Shown piece after piece: positions 15,571-25,771 of a stretch of 64,000 bases of DNA. Position numbers and translations under genes: made by a program. The notes beneath the pieces were generated by a model. It ran no database searches, was not told the DNA's origin, and was given only the letters and a program-made list of their open reading frames with translations. This DNA is from Azospirillum brasilense (GTDB lineage: Bacteria; Pseudomonadota; Alphaproteobacteria; Azospirillales; Azospirillaceae). The stretch is taken from NCBI RefSeq assembly GCF_008365405.1, contig NZ_QOKV01000020.1, positions 1-64,000 of the forward strand, given 5' to 3'. Every line of letters starts with the position of its first letter. The first letter of the stretch is position 1.

Positions 15571-16623
15571 ATGACCATCCTCGACGAGCGCGGCGGACCG
15601 GCCCGCATCACCCTGACGGAGGTGGCACACCACGCCGGGGTGTCGCGGTCCACCGTCTCGCTCGTCCTGCGCGGCAGCCCGCTGGTCGCCGCCGAGACGC
15701 GGGAGCGCGTGCAGGCCGCCATCGCGGCGTTGGGCTACGTCTACAACCGCGGCGCCGCGACCCTGCGCGCCGCCCGCACCGACACCGTCGGGCTGCTCGT
15801 CTGCGAGATCAACAACTCCTTCTACGGCGAGCTGACCGCCGGGGTGGATGACGTCCTGGGTGAACAGGGGGTCGTCGCCTTCCTCGCCAACACCGCGGAG
15901 TCGGGGGAGCGGCAGGATCGCTACCTCCAGCGGATGCGCGAGCAGAACGTGGACGGGGTGATCATCTGCCCCGCCGCCGGCACGTCGCCGGCGCTGCTGG
16001 ACCGGCTGCGCCAGTGGCAGCTTCCCGTCGTCCAGGCGCTGCGCTTCATCTCCGCCCGCGAAGGCGACTACGCCGGGGTGGATTACGAGTTCGGCATGGA
16101 GATGGTGACCGAGCATCTGCTGCGGCTCGGCCATCGCCGCATCGCCTTCGTCGGCGGCAACCTGTCCCACTCCGCCTTCGCCGGGCGCCGCGTCGGCTTC
16201 GCCGCGGCGCTGCGCCGCCACGGCCTGACCCCGGACCTTGTCGTGCGCTGCCCGGCCACCCGCCGCGGCGGGCTGGACGCGGTGGGGCCGCTGATGGACC
16301 TTGCCGACCCGCCCACCGCGATGCTGTGTTACAACGATCTGGTCGCGTTCGGCGTGATGCTGGGGCTGGAGGCCCGTGGTCTGCGGGCAGGACGGGACAT
16401 CGCCGTGACCGGTTTCGACGACGTGACCGAGGCGGCGATGAGCCGCCCCGCCCTGACCACCGTCGCCACCTCCGCCCGCCAGATCGGGCAGGAGGCCGCC
16501 CGCCTGCTGCTGCGCCGCATCGCCGACCCGCAGGGGGCTCCGGAGCGCGTGATCCTGCCCGCCCGGCTGGTCATCCGCGAGTCCTGCGGCGCCATGAGAG
16601 TCCAACCCGACAAGCACCAATAA
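15571..16623 (+). CDS. LacI-family transcriptional regulator
   Basis: 350 residues. The N-terminal HTH is ITLTEVAHHAGVSRSTVSLVL with a hinge helix at NRGAATLRA. A periplasmic-binding-like sensor domain follows (TVGLLVCEINNSFYGEL, VDGVIICPA, AFVGGN, TGFDDVTEAAM). It starts 12 bases after the dehydrogenase stop, inside the transport/catabolic operon it presumably controls. The 18-bp palindrome at 11285 is the likely operator. The effector is probably the transported compound or its metabolite. Confidence 0.92.
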   Translation: MTILDERGGPARITLTEVAHHAGVSRSTVSLVLRGSPLVAAETRERVQAAIAALGYVYNRGAATLRAARTDTVGLLVCEINNSFYGELTAGVDDVLGEQGVVAFLANTAESGERQDRYLQRMREQNVDGVIICPAAGTSPALLDRLRQWQLPVVQALRFISAREGDYAGVDYEFGMEMVTEHLLRLGHRRIAFVGGNLSHSAFAGRRVGFAAALRRHGLTPDLVVRCPATRRGGLDAVGPLMDLADPPTAMLCYNDLVAFGVMLGLEARGLRAGRDIAVTGFDDVTEAAMSRPALTTVATSARQIGQEAARLLLRRIADPQGAPERVILPARLVIRESCGAMRVQPDKHQ

Positions 16624-16649
16624 CCCAAGAAAAGCGAAGGCCCGAGACC

Positions 16650-17414
16650 ATGCCCGAAGAGAAGAACGACGCCGCATTCAACGATTCCGTCGACGCCCTG
16701 ATCCAGGCGCGGAAAAGCCGCGACTGGCTGTCCGCCCTGCCGACCCGCCCCACCAGCGAGGCCGAGGCCTACGCCATCCAGGACGCCGTGGCCCGCCGCC
16801 TCGGCCCGGTCGTCGCCTGGAAGGTCGGCGCCCGCACCCCGGACTCGGAGCCGTTCCGCGCTCCCATCCACGCCGACACGCTGTTCTTCGACACCACGGT
16901 GCTCCCCGCCGCTGACTATCAGGTCATCGGCATGGAGGCCGAGATCGCCTACACATTCGCCAAGGACCTGCCGCCCCGCGCCGAGCCCTACAGCCGCGAG
17001 GAGGTTCTCGACGCCGTCGAGTCCGTCCATCCCGCCTTCGAGATCGTCGACACGCGCTTCGCCGGCTTCGGTTCGCAGGAGTGGTTCAGCCACATGGCCG
17101 ACCAGTTCAACCACGGCGCCCTGGTGGTCGGTCCGGCCATCGCCGACTGGCGCTCGTTGGAGCCGCTGAAGGAGCGGGTCGCCCTCGTCGTCGACGGCGA
17201 AACGAAGGCCGAGACGGTTGCCGGCAACTCGGCGGGCGAGCCGGTGCGGCTTCTGGTGTGGATGGCCAACACCGGCGCGGTCAGCCTGGGCGGCCTGAAG
17301 GCCGGCGACGTGGTGACCACCGGGTCGCACGTCGGCACCGTCATGGTCCCGGCGGGCAGCACGTCGGTCGCCGTGTACGGGACGATGGGCACCTACGAGC
17401 TGACGGTGATGTAA
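16650..17414 (+). CDS. 2-keto-4-pentenoate hydratase/FAH-superfamily enzyme
   Basis: 254 residues. The middle and C-terminal parts match the MhpD-type hydratase branch: VAWKVGARTP, MEAEIAYTFAKDLPPR with acidic metal ligands, HPAFEIVDTRF, and GNSAGEPVRLLVWMAN. These enzymes use Mg/Mn to hydrate, tautomerise or decarboxylate 2-keto acids. It is the last gene of the importer operon and is followed by a strong terminator. The combination importer, hydroxyacid dehydrogenase and hydratase implies breakdown of a keto or hydroxy acid; the exact substrate is not evident. Confidence 0.85.
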   Translation: MPEEKNDAAFNDSVDALIQARKSRDWLSALPTRPTSEAEAYAIQDAVARRLGPVVAWKVGARTPDSEPFRAPIHADTLFFDTTVLPAADYQVIGMEAEIAYTFAKDLPPRAEPYSREEVLDAVESVHPAFEIVDTRFAGFGSQEWFSHMADQFNHGALVVGPAIADWRSLEPLKERVALVVDGETKAETVAGNSAGEPVRLLVWMANTGAVSLGGLKAGDVVTTGSHVGTVMVPAGSTSVAVYGTMGTYELTVM

Positions 17415-17419
17415 TCGGA

Positions 17420-17448
17420 CTGCCCTGGCGCCCACCAGGGCAGCTTTT
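17420..17448 (+). terminator. Intrinsic terminator of the importer/hydratase operon
   Basis: CTGCCCTGG, six-base loop, CCAGGGCAG, then CTTTT. It begins six bases after the hydratase stop. Confidence 0.85.
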
Positions 17449-17452
17449 GTAA

Positions 17453-17475
17453 CCCTCTCCCCTCTGGGGAGAGGG
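17453..17475. repeat. CCCTCTCCCC/GGGGAGAGGG hairpin
   Basis: Perfect 10-bp stem with a three-base loop between the convergent hydratase gene and edd. It has the same arm type as the palindromes at 9767 and 13645, and probably terminates edd transcripts from the minus strand. Confidence 0.65.
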
Positions 17476-17484
17476 GACCACTCC

Positions 17485-19287
<1,803 letters not shown>

Positions 19288-19315
19288 GGCGCGATCCTTC
19301 CAGACGGCGGACTGT

Positions 19316-19867
19316 TCAGGCAGCGGGAGCGATCCGAGAGGAAACGCGGGCGGCGATCTCCGCCGGGCTGGCGTCGATGTCGCAGACGATACCAAGCTCT
19401 CCGGCCTCCAGCGGCTCCAGCGCCGCGAACTGGCTGTCGAGCAGGGTGGTCGGCATGAAATGGCCGGCGCGCAGCGCCATGCGGGCGTGGATGGTGTCCC
19501 GGCTGCCGTGGAGATGGACAAACAGGACGCGCGTCCCGCCGGCGCTCAGCCGGTCGCGGTAGCGCCGCTTCAGCGCGGAGCAGGACACGACGATCGGCGC
19601 CTTCGCCTCCCGCGCCAGGACGATGTGGGCGGCGATGGTGTCCAGCCAGCCCCAGCGGTCCTCGTCCTGAAGCGGGATGCCGGCGGACATCTTCGCGATG
19701 TTCTCCGGCGGGTGGAAGCCGTCGCCCTCCAGGAACTGCCAGCCGAGCCGCCGAGCCAACTCCTCCCCCACCGAGGTCTTGCCGCAGCCCGCCACGCCCA
19801 TGACCACGATCGCGTCCACGGCCCCGCTTATGTTAGCGGTAACATCAGGAGTCGGGAGAGCGCTCAT
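19316..19867 (-). CDS. gntK: Gluconokinase
   Basis: 183 residues from the ATG at 19867. It phosphorylates gluconate to 6-phosphogluconate. P-loop MGVAGCGKTS, then FLEGDGFHPPENIAKM, VVSCSALKRRYRDRLS and the H-F-M-P lid (RAGHFMPTTLLDSQF) are typical. A GntR-type operator lies inside the N-terminal codons. A GTG 60 bases further in, just past the operator, would give MDAIVVMGVAGCG and a length nearer E. coli GntK, so the true start is open. Followed by edd. Confidence 0.94.
   Translation of the reverse strand: MSALPTPDVTANISGAVDAIVVMGVAGCGKTSVGEELARRLGWQFLEGDGFHPPENIAKMSAGIPLQDEDRWGWLDTIAAHIVLAREAKAPIVVSCSALKRRYRDRLSAGGTRVLFVHLHGSRDTIHARMALRAGHFMPTTLLDSQFAALEPLEAGELGIVCDIDASPAEIAARVSSRIAPAA
19830..19845. 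promoter_or_regulatory. GntR-type operator, site 1
   Basis: ATGTTA-GCGG-TAACAT, with perfect 6-bp arms as in E. coli gnt operators (ATGTTA-N4-TAACAT). It overlaps the 5' codons of the longer gntK frame, a roadblock position. Confidence 0.8.
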
Positions 19868-19909
19868 GCCGGTCGGTCCTCGAAACAATATGAGTGGGGA
19901 GTGATGCGC

Positions 19910-19925
19910 ATGTTACCGCTAACAA
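19910..19925. promoter_or_regulatory. GntR-type operator, site 2
   Basis: ATGTTA-CCGC-TAACAA, one mismatch to the perfect dyad. It sits between divergent gntK and gntR, 80 bases from site 1 (about eight helical turns), a spacing suited to looping or joint control of both promoters. Confidence 0.8.
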
Positions 19926-19985
19926 ACGAGGCTTGTAAAGCCCAATCCGGCGCGGGATAATGGCCGCCGGACAACTGGAACGCTG

Positions 19986-21044
19986 ATGACCGCCACTCCC
20001 CGCAAACCCCGATCCTCACGCAGCGGACGCGCCACCATGGCGGACGTCGCCGCCGCCGCCGGGGTCAGCGCCATGACCGTGTCCCGCGCCCTGCGCCGGC
20101 CCGACACGGTCAGCGAGGAAGTGCGCGCCCGCGTCGAGGAGGCGAGCCGCCGCCTGGGCTTTGTGCCCAGCCGCGTGGCGTCGGCGCTGGCCTCGGCGCG
20201 GACGATGACGGTGGCGGTGCTGATCCCCTCGCTAACCAACGCCGTCTTCATCGACCTGCTGGCCGGCGTGCAGGAAGCGCTGAGCCCGCAGGGCTACCAG
20301 CCGCTGATCGGCATCACCGGCTACGGCCCTGAGGCTGAGGAGCGCGTCCTGCGCACGCAACTCGCCCACGATCCGGACGGAGTAATCCTGAGCGGGCTCG
20401 ACCACACGCCGGGCACCTGGGATCTGCTGCGCAGCCTGACGATCCCGGTCGTCCACACCATGGACCTGACCGCGGAGGTTGAGCACGGCGACTGCCCGGT
20501 GCAGACGGTCGGCTTCTCGCAGTACGACGCCGGCTACGCCGTCGGCGCGCATCTGGCCGCGCGCGGGCGGCGGCGGATCGGGTTGATCGCCGGGCAGCTC
20601 GACCCGCGGACGCGGCAGCGCTGCGACGGCTGGCGGCAGGCGCTGCGCGACGCCGGGCGGCACGACCCGGCGCTTGAGTTGATGGTGCCGGACGCCACCT
20701 CCGTCGCGCTGGGCGCGGAGCTGCTGGAGCGCGCGCTGGCCACCCACCCCGACACCGACGCGCTGTTCCTGTGCAACGACGATCTGGCGCAGGGCGCGCT
20801 GTTCCAGTGCGCGCGGCTCGGCATTCCGGTGCCGGAGCGGCTGGCCGTCGCCGGCTTCAACGATCTGGCCGGGGCGGCCTGGACCGTCCCGCCGCTGACC
20901 ACCGTCGCCACCCCCCGCCGCGCCATCGGCGTGGAGGCGGCCCGCCTGCTGATCGCGGGCATGGCGGACCGGACACCGAAAGACCGGGAAAATCCGCGCC
21001 GCGTGGATCTGGGCTTTCGCCTGATGGTCCGCGAGACCACTTGA
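19986..21044 (+). CDS. gntR: GntR-like LacI-family gluconate repressor
   Basis: 352 residues. HTH at ~18-40 (TMADVAAAAGVSAMTVSRAL), then the hinge (RVASALASARTMTVAVLIPS) and the sensor domain (FLCNDDLAQGA, VAGFNDLAG, MADRTP). Its context between divergent gluconate genes, and two operators of E. coli GntR type in its promoter, identify it as the gluconate regulator. Repression of gntK-edd and probably of itself and gnd, relieved by gluconate, is expected from the family. gnd follows 64 bases downstream. Confidence 0.88.
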   Translation: MTATPRKPRSSRSGRATMADVAAAAGVSAMTVSRALRRPDTVSEEVRARVEEASRRLGFVPSRVASALASARTMTVAVLIPSLTNAVFIDLLAGVQEALSPQGYQPLIGITGYGPEAEERVLRTQLAHDPDGVILSGLDHTPGTWDLLRSLTIPVVHTMDLTAEVEHGDCPVQTVGFSQYDAGYAVGAHLAARGRRRIGLIAGQLDPRTRQRCDGWRQALRDAGRHDPALELMVPDATSVALGAELLERALATHPDTDALFLCNDDLAQGALFQCARLGIPVPERLAVAGFNDLAGAAWTVPPLTTVATPRRAIGVEAARLLIAGMADRTPKDRENPRRVDLGFRLMVRETT

Positions 21045-21108
21045 GAGACCGCAACCGACCCCCGCGCTGCGGGGTTCCATCAAAGAGAATGTACGGGAGT
21101 TCGTCGTA

Positions 21109-22527
21109 ATGGTGCAGGGCAACTCGACCAGGACCGGAGCGGATATCGCTGTCCTCGGCCTGGGCGTGATGGGGCGCAACCTCGCCGCCAATCTGGCCGA
21201 CCATGGGGCCGTGGTGGCGGGCTACGACCTGGACGAGGGGCGCCGCGGCGCCTTTGCCGCCCAGGTGGGCAACGCCGTCCCCTGCGCGTCGGTGGAGGAC
21301 CTGCTGGGCGCGCTCAAGGCGCCGCGGACGATCCTGATGATGGTGCCCGCCGGCGCCCCGGTGGACGAGCTGACGGCCGCCCTGCTGCCCCGCCTGTCGC
21401 CGGGCGACGTGCTGATCGACGGCGGCAACTCCCATTTCCGCGATACCAACCGCCGCGCCGCGCTCGCCGCGACGGCGGGCGTGCGCTTCGTCGGGCTGGG
21501 CGTGTCGGGCGGCGAGGAGGGAGCGCGGCGCGGACCGGCGCTGATGGCCGGCGGCGACGCCGAGGCGCTGGCCCCCGTCGCCCCGCTGCTGGCCGCCATC
21601 GCCGCCCGCGCCCCGGACGGCGAGTCCTGCTTCGCCCGCGTCGGGCCGGAAGGGGCCGGCCATTTCGTCAAGATGATCCACAACGGGATCGAATACGCCG
21701 ACATGCAGCTGATCGCCGAGGCGTATCATCTTCTGCGCGAGATCGGCGGCTGCTCCTACGAGCGTCTGGCGGACATCTTCGCCGAGTGGAACGGCGGGGA
21801 ACTGGCCTCCTACCTGATGGAGATCACCACCGACATCCTGCGCACCAAGGACGGCGAGACCAACGCCCCGATCCTGGAGGTGATCCGCGACGCCGCCGGC
21901 CAGAAGGGCACCGGCCACTGGGCGGCGACCACCGCGCTGGAATTGGGCATGCCCGCCCCGACCATCGCCGAGGCGGTGCACGCCCGCTGCCTGTCCGCCC
22001 TGAAGGACGAGCGCGTGCGCGCCGCCGAGGCGCTGGCCATCCCGCACGCTCCCTCCACGGAGGATCTGGTCGCGTCGGTCGGCGACGCGCTGCTCAGCGG
22101 ACGGATCGCGGTCTACGCCCAGGGCTTCGCGGTGATCGCGGCGGGCAGCCGACAGTTCGGCTGGGACGTCGATCTGGCGGCGGTGGCGCGCATCTGGCGC
22201 GGCGGCTGCATCATCCGCGCCCGCCTGCTCGACCGCATCCTGACCGCGCTGAACCGCGCGCCGGAACTGCCGAACCTGATGCTGGACCCCGACATCGCCG
22301 GCCTGATGACCCGCGGCGACGCCGGCTTCCGCCGCGTGGTGGCCGCCGCGACCCTGGCCGCGGTGCCGGTGCCGGCGATGGCCTCGGCCCTGTCCTACTG
22401 GGACGGCTACCGCAGCGGCCGGCTGTGGGCCAACATGATCCAGGCCCAGCGCGACTACTTCGGCGCCCACGGCTATGAGCGCACGGACCGTCCGGGCATG
22501 GTGCACACGGAGTGGAAGGGGGCCTGA
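21109..22527 (+). CDS. gnd: 6-phosphogluconate dehydrogenase, decarboxylating
   Basis: 472 residues, the length of the classical long-chain enzyme. It converts 6-phosphogluconate to ribulose 5-phosphate and CO2. NADP loop LGLGVMGRNLAANL, then LIDGGNSHFRDTNRR, the signature GVSGGEEGARRGPALM, catalytic Lys in HFVKMIHNGIEYADMQ, and C-terminal YFGAHGYERTD are present. A small C-rich hairpin (CCCCGCGCTGCGGGG) lies in the 64-base gap after gntR. With edd and gntK it offers two fates for 6-phosphogluconate: Entner-Doudoroff or pentose phosphate. Confidence 0.96.
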   Translation: MVQGNSTRTGADIAVLGLGVMGRNLAANLADHGAVVAGYDLDEGRRGAFAAQVGNAVPCASVEDLLGALKAPRTILMMVPAGAPVDELTAALLPRLSPGDVLIDGGNSHFRDTNRRAALAATAGVRFVGLGVSGGEEGARRGPALMAGGDAEALAPVAPLLAAIAARAPDGESCFARVGPEGAGHFVKMIHNGIEYADMQLIAEAYHLLREIGGCSYERLADIFAEWNGGELASYLMEITTDILRTKDGETNAPILEVIRDAAGQKGTGHWAATTALELGMPAPTIAEAVHARCLSALKDERVRAAEALAIPHAPSTEDLVASVGDALLSGRIAVYAQGFAVIAAGSRQFGWDVDLAAVARIWRGGCIIRARLLDRILTALNRAPELPNLMLDPDIAGLMTRGDAGFRRVVAAATLAAVPVPAMASALSYWDGYRSGRLWANMIQAQRDYFGAHGYERTDRPGMVHTEWKGA

Positions 22528-22540
22528 GGCCGCCACGCTG

Positions 22541-22624
22541 CCCCCTCCCCGGCCCTCCCCCGCTTTGCAGGGGAGGGAGTCTTGTCCCCTCCCCTGCGAT
22601 AGCGGGGGAGGGCTAGGGAGGGGG
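22541..22624. repeat. 84-base inverted repeat between convergent gnd and enoyl-CoA hydratase
   Basis: The left arm (CCCCCTCCCCGGCCCTCCCC, then CGCTTTGCAGGGGAGGGA) pairs with the right arm (TCCCCTCCCCTGCGATAGCG, then GGGGAGGGCTAGGGAGGGGG). The element at 35201 is built the same way. It probably terminates both transcripts. Confidence 0.8.
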
Positions 22625-22639
22625 CCCCGTCGCGACCTC

Positions 22640-23443
22640 TCACCCCTTCGGAAACACCGGCGCCCGCTTCTCAAAGAAGGCGGTCACGCCCTCCCCGGCC
22701 TCGTCGTGGAACAACGACTCCACGAAGGCGTCGCGCTCGCGGTCGAGCTGGTCGGCCAGCCCGCCGTAAGCCACCTCCAGCAGCCCCTTGGCGCGGCCCA
22801 GCGCGGCGGTCGGGCCGGCGGCCAGCCGCTCCGCCCAGGCGGTCGCCTCGGCCAGCGCACCGCCCGGAGCGGTCAGCCGGTTGATCATGCCGAGTTGCGC
22901 CAGACGCGGCGCCCCGACGCGCCCGCCCTCGAACAGGATCTCCGCGGCGAGCTGCGGCGGCAGCGCGCGGGCCAGCGACGCCGTGCCGCCGCCGTCCGAG
23001 GTCAGCGCGACCTTGATGTAGGACAGGGTAAACACCGCGTCCTCCGCCGCGACGATCAGGTCGCAGGCCAGCGCCAGCGGGAAACCCGCCCCGCCCGCCG
23101 GCCCCTCGACCGCAGCGATCACCGGCTTGGGGCAGGCACGCAGGCTGCGGATCATGGCGTGGAAGCTCTCCACCCCCGCCCGCACCGACTCGCGGTCGCC
23201 GCCGCGCGCCTCCTTCAGCCATTTCAGGTTGCCGCCGGAGCAGAAGGCCCCCTCGGCACCGGTCAGCACCACCGCCCCGACGCTCGCGTCCGCCGCCGCC
23301 GCGTCAAAGGCGGCGCGGGCCGCCTCCATCAGCGCCGGGCCGATCGAGTTGCGGGTGGCCGGGTCGTTGATGGTCAGGCGCAGGACACGGCCGTCCTGCG
23401 CGATGTCCAAACCAGTCTTCTTATCGTTCGTGTTGTTGGTCAT
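22640..23443 (-). CDS. Enoyl-CoA hydratase/isomerase-family protein
   Basis: 267 residues. Crotonase-fold landmarks: LTINDPATRNSIGPALM, the oxyanion-hole segments AFCSGGNLKWL and VEGPAGGAGFPLALACD, and VALTSDGGGTASLAR. The catalytic Glu usual at the latter place is Asp/Gly here, so the exact reaction (hydration, isomerisation or other) is uncertain. The start overlaps the thioesterase stop by 4 bases (ATGA), implying translational coupling. Acyl-CoA metabolism is the shared theme. Confidence 0.88.
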   Translation of the reverse strand: MTNNTNDKKTGLDIAQDGRVLRLTINDPATRNSIGPALMEAARAAFDAAAADASVGAVVLTGAEGAFCSGGNLKWLKEARGGDRESVRAGVESFHAMIRSLRACPKPVIAAVEGPAGGAGFPLALACDLIVAAEDAVFTLSYIKVALTSDGGGTASLARALPPQLAAEILFEGGRVGAPRLAQLGMINRLTAPGGALAEATAWAERLAAGPTAALGRAKGLLEVAYGGLADQLDRERDAFVESLFHDEAGEGVTAFFEKRAPVFPKG

Positions 23444-23925
23444 CGGGACGTTCCCTCCGGATTTTCGCTTCCGGGGGCATATTTGAACATTCCCTCGGCG
23501 GACGCCAGCAGCGCGCCGTCGTCCTTGCGCCGCACCTCGCCCCGGCAACCCACGATCTTGCGCCCGCCGCCCAGCAGCGTGCCGCGCGCCACCACCGTGC
23601 CTTCCGCCACCGCGCCGAGGAAACTGGAGGACAGCGACAGCGTGACCAACCGGCGCGAATGGCCGGGCACCGCGCAGTGGGTCGCCGCGAATCCCATGAC
23701 GGTGTCGAGCAGGGTCATCAGCGCGCCGCCGTGCAGGACACCGCCCCGGTTGCGGTGCTGCGGAGCGATGGTCAGTTCCACCTCCGCCATGCCCTCCTCC
23801 CAGCGCACCAGCGTGTAGCCGAGCAGGGTCTGGAAGCCGGAGGCCGGTTCCCCCTTCATCAAGTCGTCCATAAAAGCGCTCTCCAACCCGTCTTCTTGGT
23901 TCTGGAGCGCCAGTGTCGCACACAT
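23440..23925 (-). CDS. PaaI-type hotdog-fold thioesterase
   Basis: 161 residues from ATG 23925; ATG 23871 (GGAG upstream) is an alternative. HRNRGGVLHGGALMTLLDTVMG is the central helix and catalytic loop of the PaaI/YbgC hotdog family, which hydrolyses acyl-CoA thioesters. The gene starts seven bases after the protease-like gene and overlaps the hydratase gene by 4 bases, so all three form one operon. The substrate is not evident. Confidence 0.87.
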   Translation of the reverse strand: MCATLALQNQEDGLESAFMDDLMKGEPASGFQTLLGYTLVRWEEGMAEVELTIAPQHRNRGGVLHGGALMTLLDTVMGFAATHCAVPGHSRRLVTLSLSSSFLGAVAEGTVVARGTLLGGGRKIVGCRGEVRRKDDGALLASAEGMFKYAPGSENPEGTSR

Positions 23926-23932
23926 CCGCCTG

Positions 23933-24913
23933 TCAGTGCCGCCGCGCCGCCTTCAAAAAGCGCTCGCGGTCGCTGGAGCCGACGCGCATGTCGAAGATGT
24001 CGCCTTCCCGTTCCATGGTCAGCGGCACGTCGACCCCCGCCGGGCCGAGGTTCCACAGGGCGCGGTAGAAGTCGGCCAGCGAGCCCACCGGCTGCCCGGC
24101 CACCGCGCGCACCACGTCGCCGGCCCGCAGTTCCGCCCGTTGCGCCGGTCCGTCGCCGGCCAGACCGACCAGCACCACGCGCTCCCGCTCGTCCTGCGTG
24201 GCGTAGAGGCCGAGCCAGGGGCGCGGCGGACCGCTGACCTTCCCGCGGGTCATCAGGTCGTCCAGGATCGGCTTCAGCAGGTCGATCGGCACGTTCATGT
24301 TCAGCGGCAGGACGCGCTCCTCCGGCGCCCGGTATTGGAGTTGCAGGGAACCGATGCCCAACAGTTCGCCCCCCGCCCCCAGCATCGCCGTGCCGCCCCA
24401 GTTGGGATGGGCCGGCAGGGTGAACAGGGCGTCATCGATCATGTACTCCCAGTAGCCGGCGAATTCCTGCCGGGCGACCACCCGCGCGGTCAGCGACCGC
24501 TCGCGCCCGCCGGCCCCGGCCACCACCACCGGGTCGCCCAACTCCACATGGCGGGAGGAGCCGAGCATCAGCGCCGGCACACCCAGCGGCGACAGCGCCT
24601 GCACCAGCCCGAACCCGCTGGTGTGGTCGTAGGCGACCACATGCGCCTGCACCGCCCGCCCGTCGTTGGTGGTCAGCCAGACCTCCTCGGCCTCCGCGAT
24701 CAGATAGCCGATGGTCAGGACCAGCCCGTCCTCGCGGATGACGGCGCCCTGCCCGGCGCGCTCCGTGCCCAGCACGCCGGCGGTGTAGGCGTCTTCCGGA
24801 ACGCTGGCCCGCAGTCCGACCACGGCGGACAGCGCCCGGTCCAGATCATAGGCCAGATCATCCGGGTCGGGCTGGAATTGCGGCGGAATCCGCCAGTCGT
24901 CGGACGGGTTCAT
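23933..24913 (-). CDS. HtrA-like pseudoprotease with PDZ domain
   Basis: 326 residues. A trypsin-like domain (~40-220) is followed by a PDZ domain (~228-315: RPWLGLYA, AELRAGDVVRAVAGQPV). The three catalytic positions of HtrA/DegP are altered. The His region reads DGLVLTIGYLIAEAEEV instead of VLTNHHVV. The Asp region reads YDHTSGFGLVQ instead of D-x-x-T-D-L-A. The Ser region reads HPNWGGTAML instead of GNSGGPL. There is no signal peptide or membrane helix, so it is probably cytosolic and a binding or scaffold protein. It heads an operon with the thioesterase and hydratase. Confidence 0.75.
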   Translation of the reverse strand: MNPSDDWRIPPQFQPDPDDLAYDLDRALSAVVGLRASVPEDAYTAGVLGTERAGQGAVIREDGLVLTIGYLIAEAEEVWLTTNDGRAVQAHVVAYDHTSGFGLVQALSPLGVPALMLGSSRHVELGDPVVVAGAGGRERSLTARVVARQEFAGYWEYMIDDALFTLPAHPNWGGTAMLGAGGELLGIGSLQLQYRAPEERVLPLNMNVPIDLLKPILDDLMTRGKVSGPPRPWLGLYATQDERERVVLVGLAGDGPAQRAELRAGDVVRAVAGQPVGSLADFYRALWNLGPAGVDVPLTMEREGDIFDMRVGSSDRERFLKAARRH

Positions 24914-25128
24914 CGGCGGCTCCTTTGCGCAGGGGGGCGGTATGATCCTCTCCCCTTTCGGCGTGATTCTCTATGACGTTATTTGGGTTCCATGGCCTTA
25001 TTTGGGAAGTCGATGGCGCCTGCTAAGCCCGGCGTTCCATCCCCCCCTCCTCCGCGCGTGAAACCAGCGAGCCGCAGCGATGTTGTCCGGGATCGCTTCA
25101 CCAAGGCGACCAACCGAGGGAGGACATG

Positions 25129-25614
25129 ATGGGCCTGTTCGATTTCTTCCGCCGCGATCATGGCGAGAAGGTCGGTGCCGCGGACACTCCGACCGCCGAC
25201 GAGCTGAAATCCCACCTGACGCAGGTCGGCCTGCCGACCAACGGGCTGGACATCCAGGTCGCCGACGACACGGTGACCGTCCGCGGCAGCGCCGCCTCTC
25301 AGGAGGAGAAGGAGAAGATCGCGGTGGCGCTCGGCAACGTGAAAGGCGTGTCGCGGGTGGATGATCAGACCGCCGTCATCGCCAAGGACCAGGGGCCCGG
25401 CGGCCCGGACCAACCGACCGCGCCGCCCACCGAGCAGCCGGCCAGCCAGACGCAGTTCCACACAGTGGAGAAGGGCGACACCCTGTCCGCCATCGCCAAG
25501 AAGGTCTACGGCGACCCCAACCGCTACAACGCCATCTTCGAGGCGAACAAGCCGATGCTGAAGGACCCGAACAAGATCTACCCCGGCCAGGTCCTGCGCA
25601 TCCCGCCGCAGTGA
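25129..25614 (+). CDS. kbp: BON/LysM protein, Kbp (YgaU)-like potassium-binding protein
   Basis: 161 residues; MGLFDFF start behind GGGAGG (an adjacent ATG at 25126 is possible). A BON domain (~25-88: VQVADDTVTV-type strand, EEKEKIAVALGNVKGVSRVDD) and a LysM domain (~108-160: FHTVEKGDTLSAIAKKVYGD, IFEANKPMLKDPNKIYPGQV) align throughout with E. coli Kbp/YgaU. Kbp binds K+ in the cytosol and matters at high K+. A Gly/Pro-rich linker joins the domains. Stands alone; the nearby osmoprotectant transporter fits an osmotic-stress neighbourhood. Confidence 0.9.
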   Translation: MGLFDFFRRDHGEKVGAADTPTADELKSHLTQVGLPTNGLDIQVADDTVTVRGSAASQEEKEKIAVALGNVKGVSRVDDQTAVIAKDQGPGGPDQPTAPPTEQPASQTQFHTVEKGDTLSAIAKKVYGDPNRYNAIFEANKPMLKDPNKIYPGQVLRIPPQ

Positions 25615-25771
25615 GACGGCACCGTCCCGCGGCGGCGAGGCTCCGCCGCGGGATCGGTCCGCAAAGGTGCAGATCGCGCCGGATACTCCCGTCATTCCGA
25701 CCGATCTCGAATTGCTCCGCCCAAGCCCGTCCGGCAGGCTCCCCACGGCAATCGGCAGGGAGGCGCAGGCC

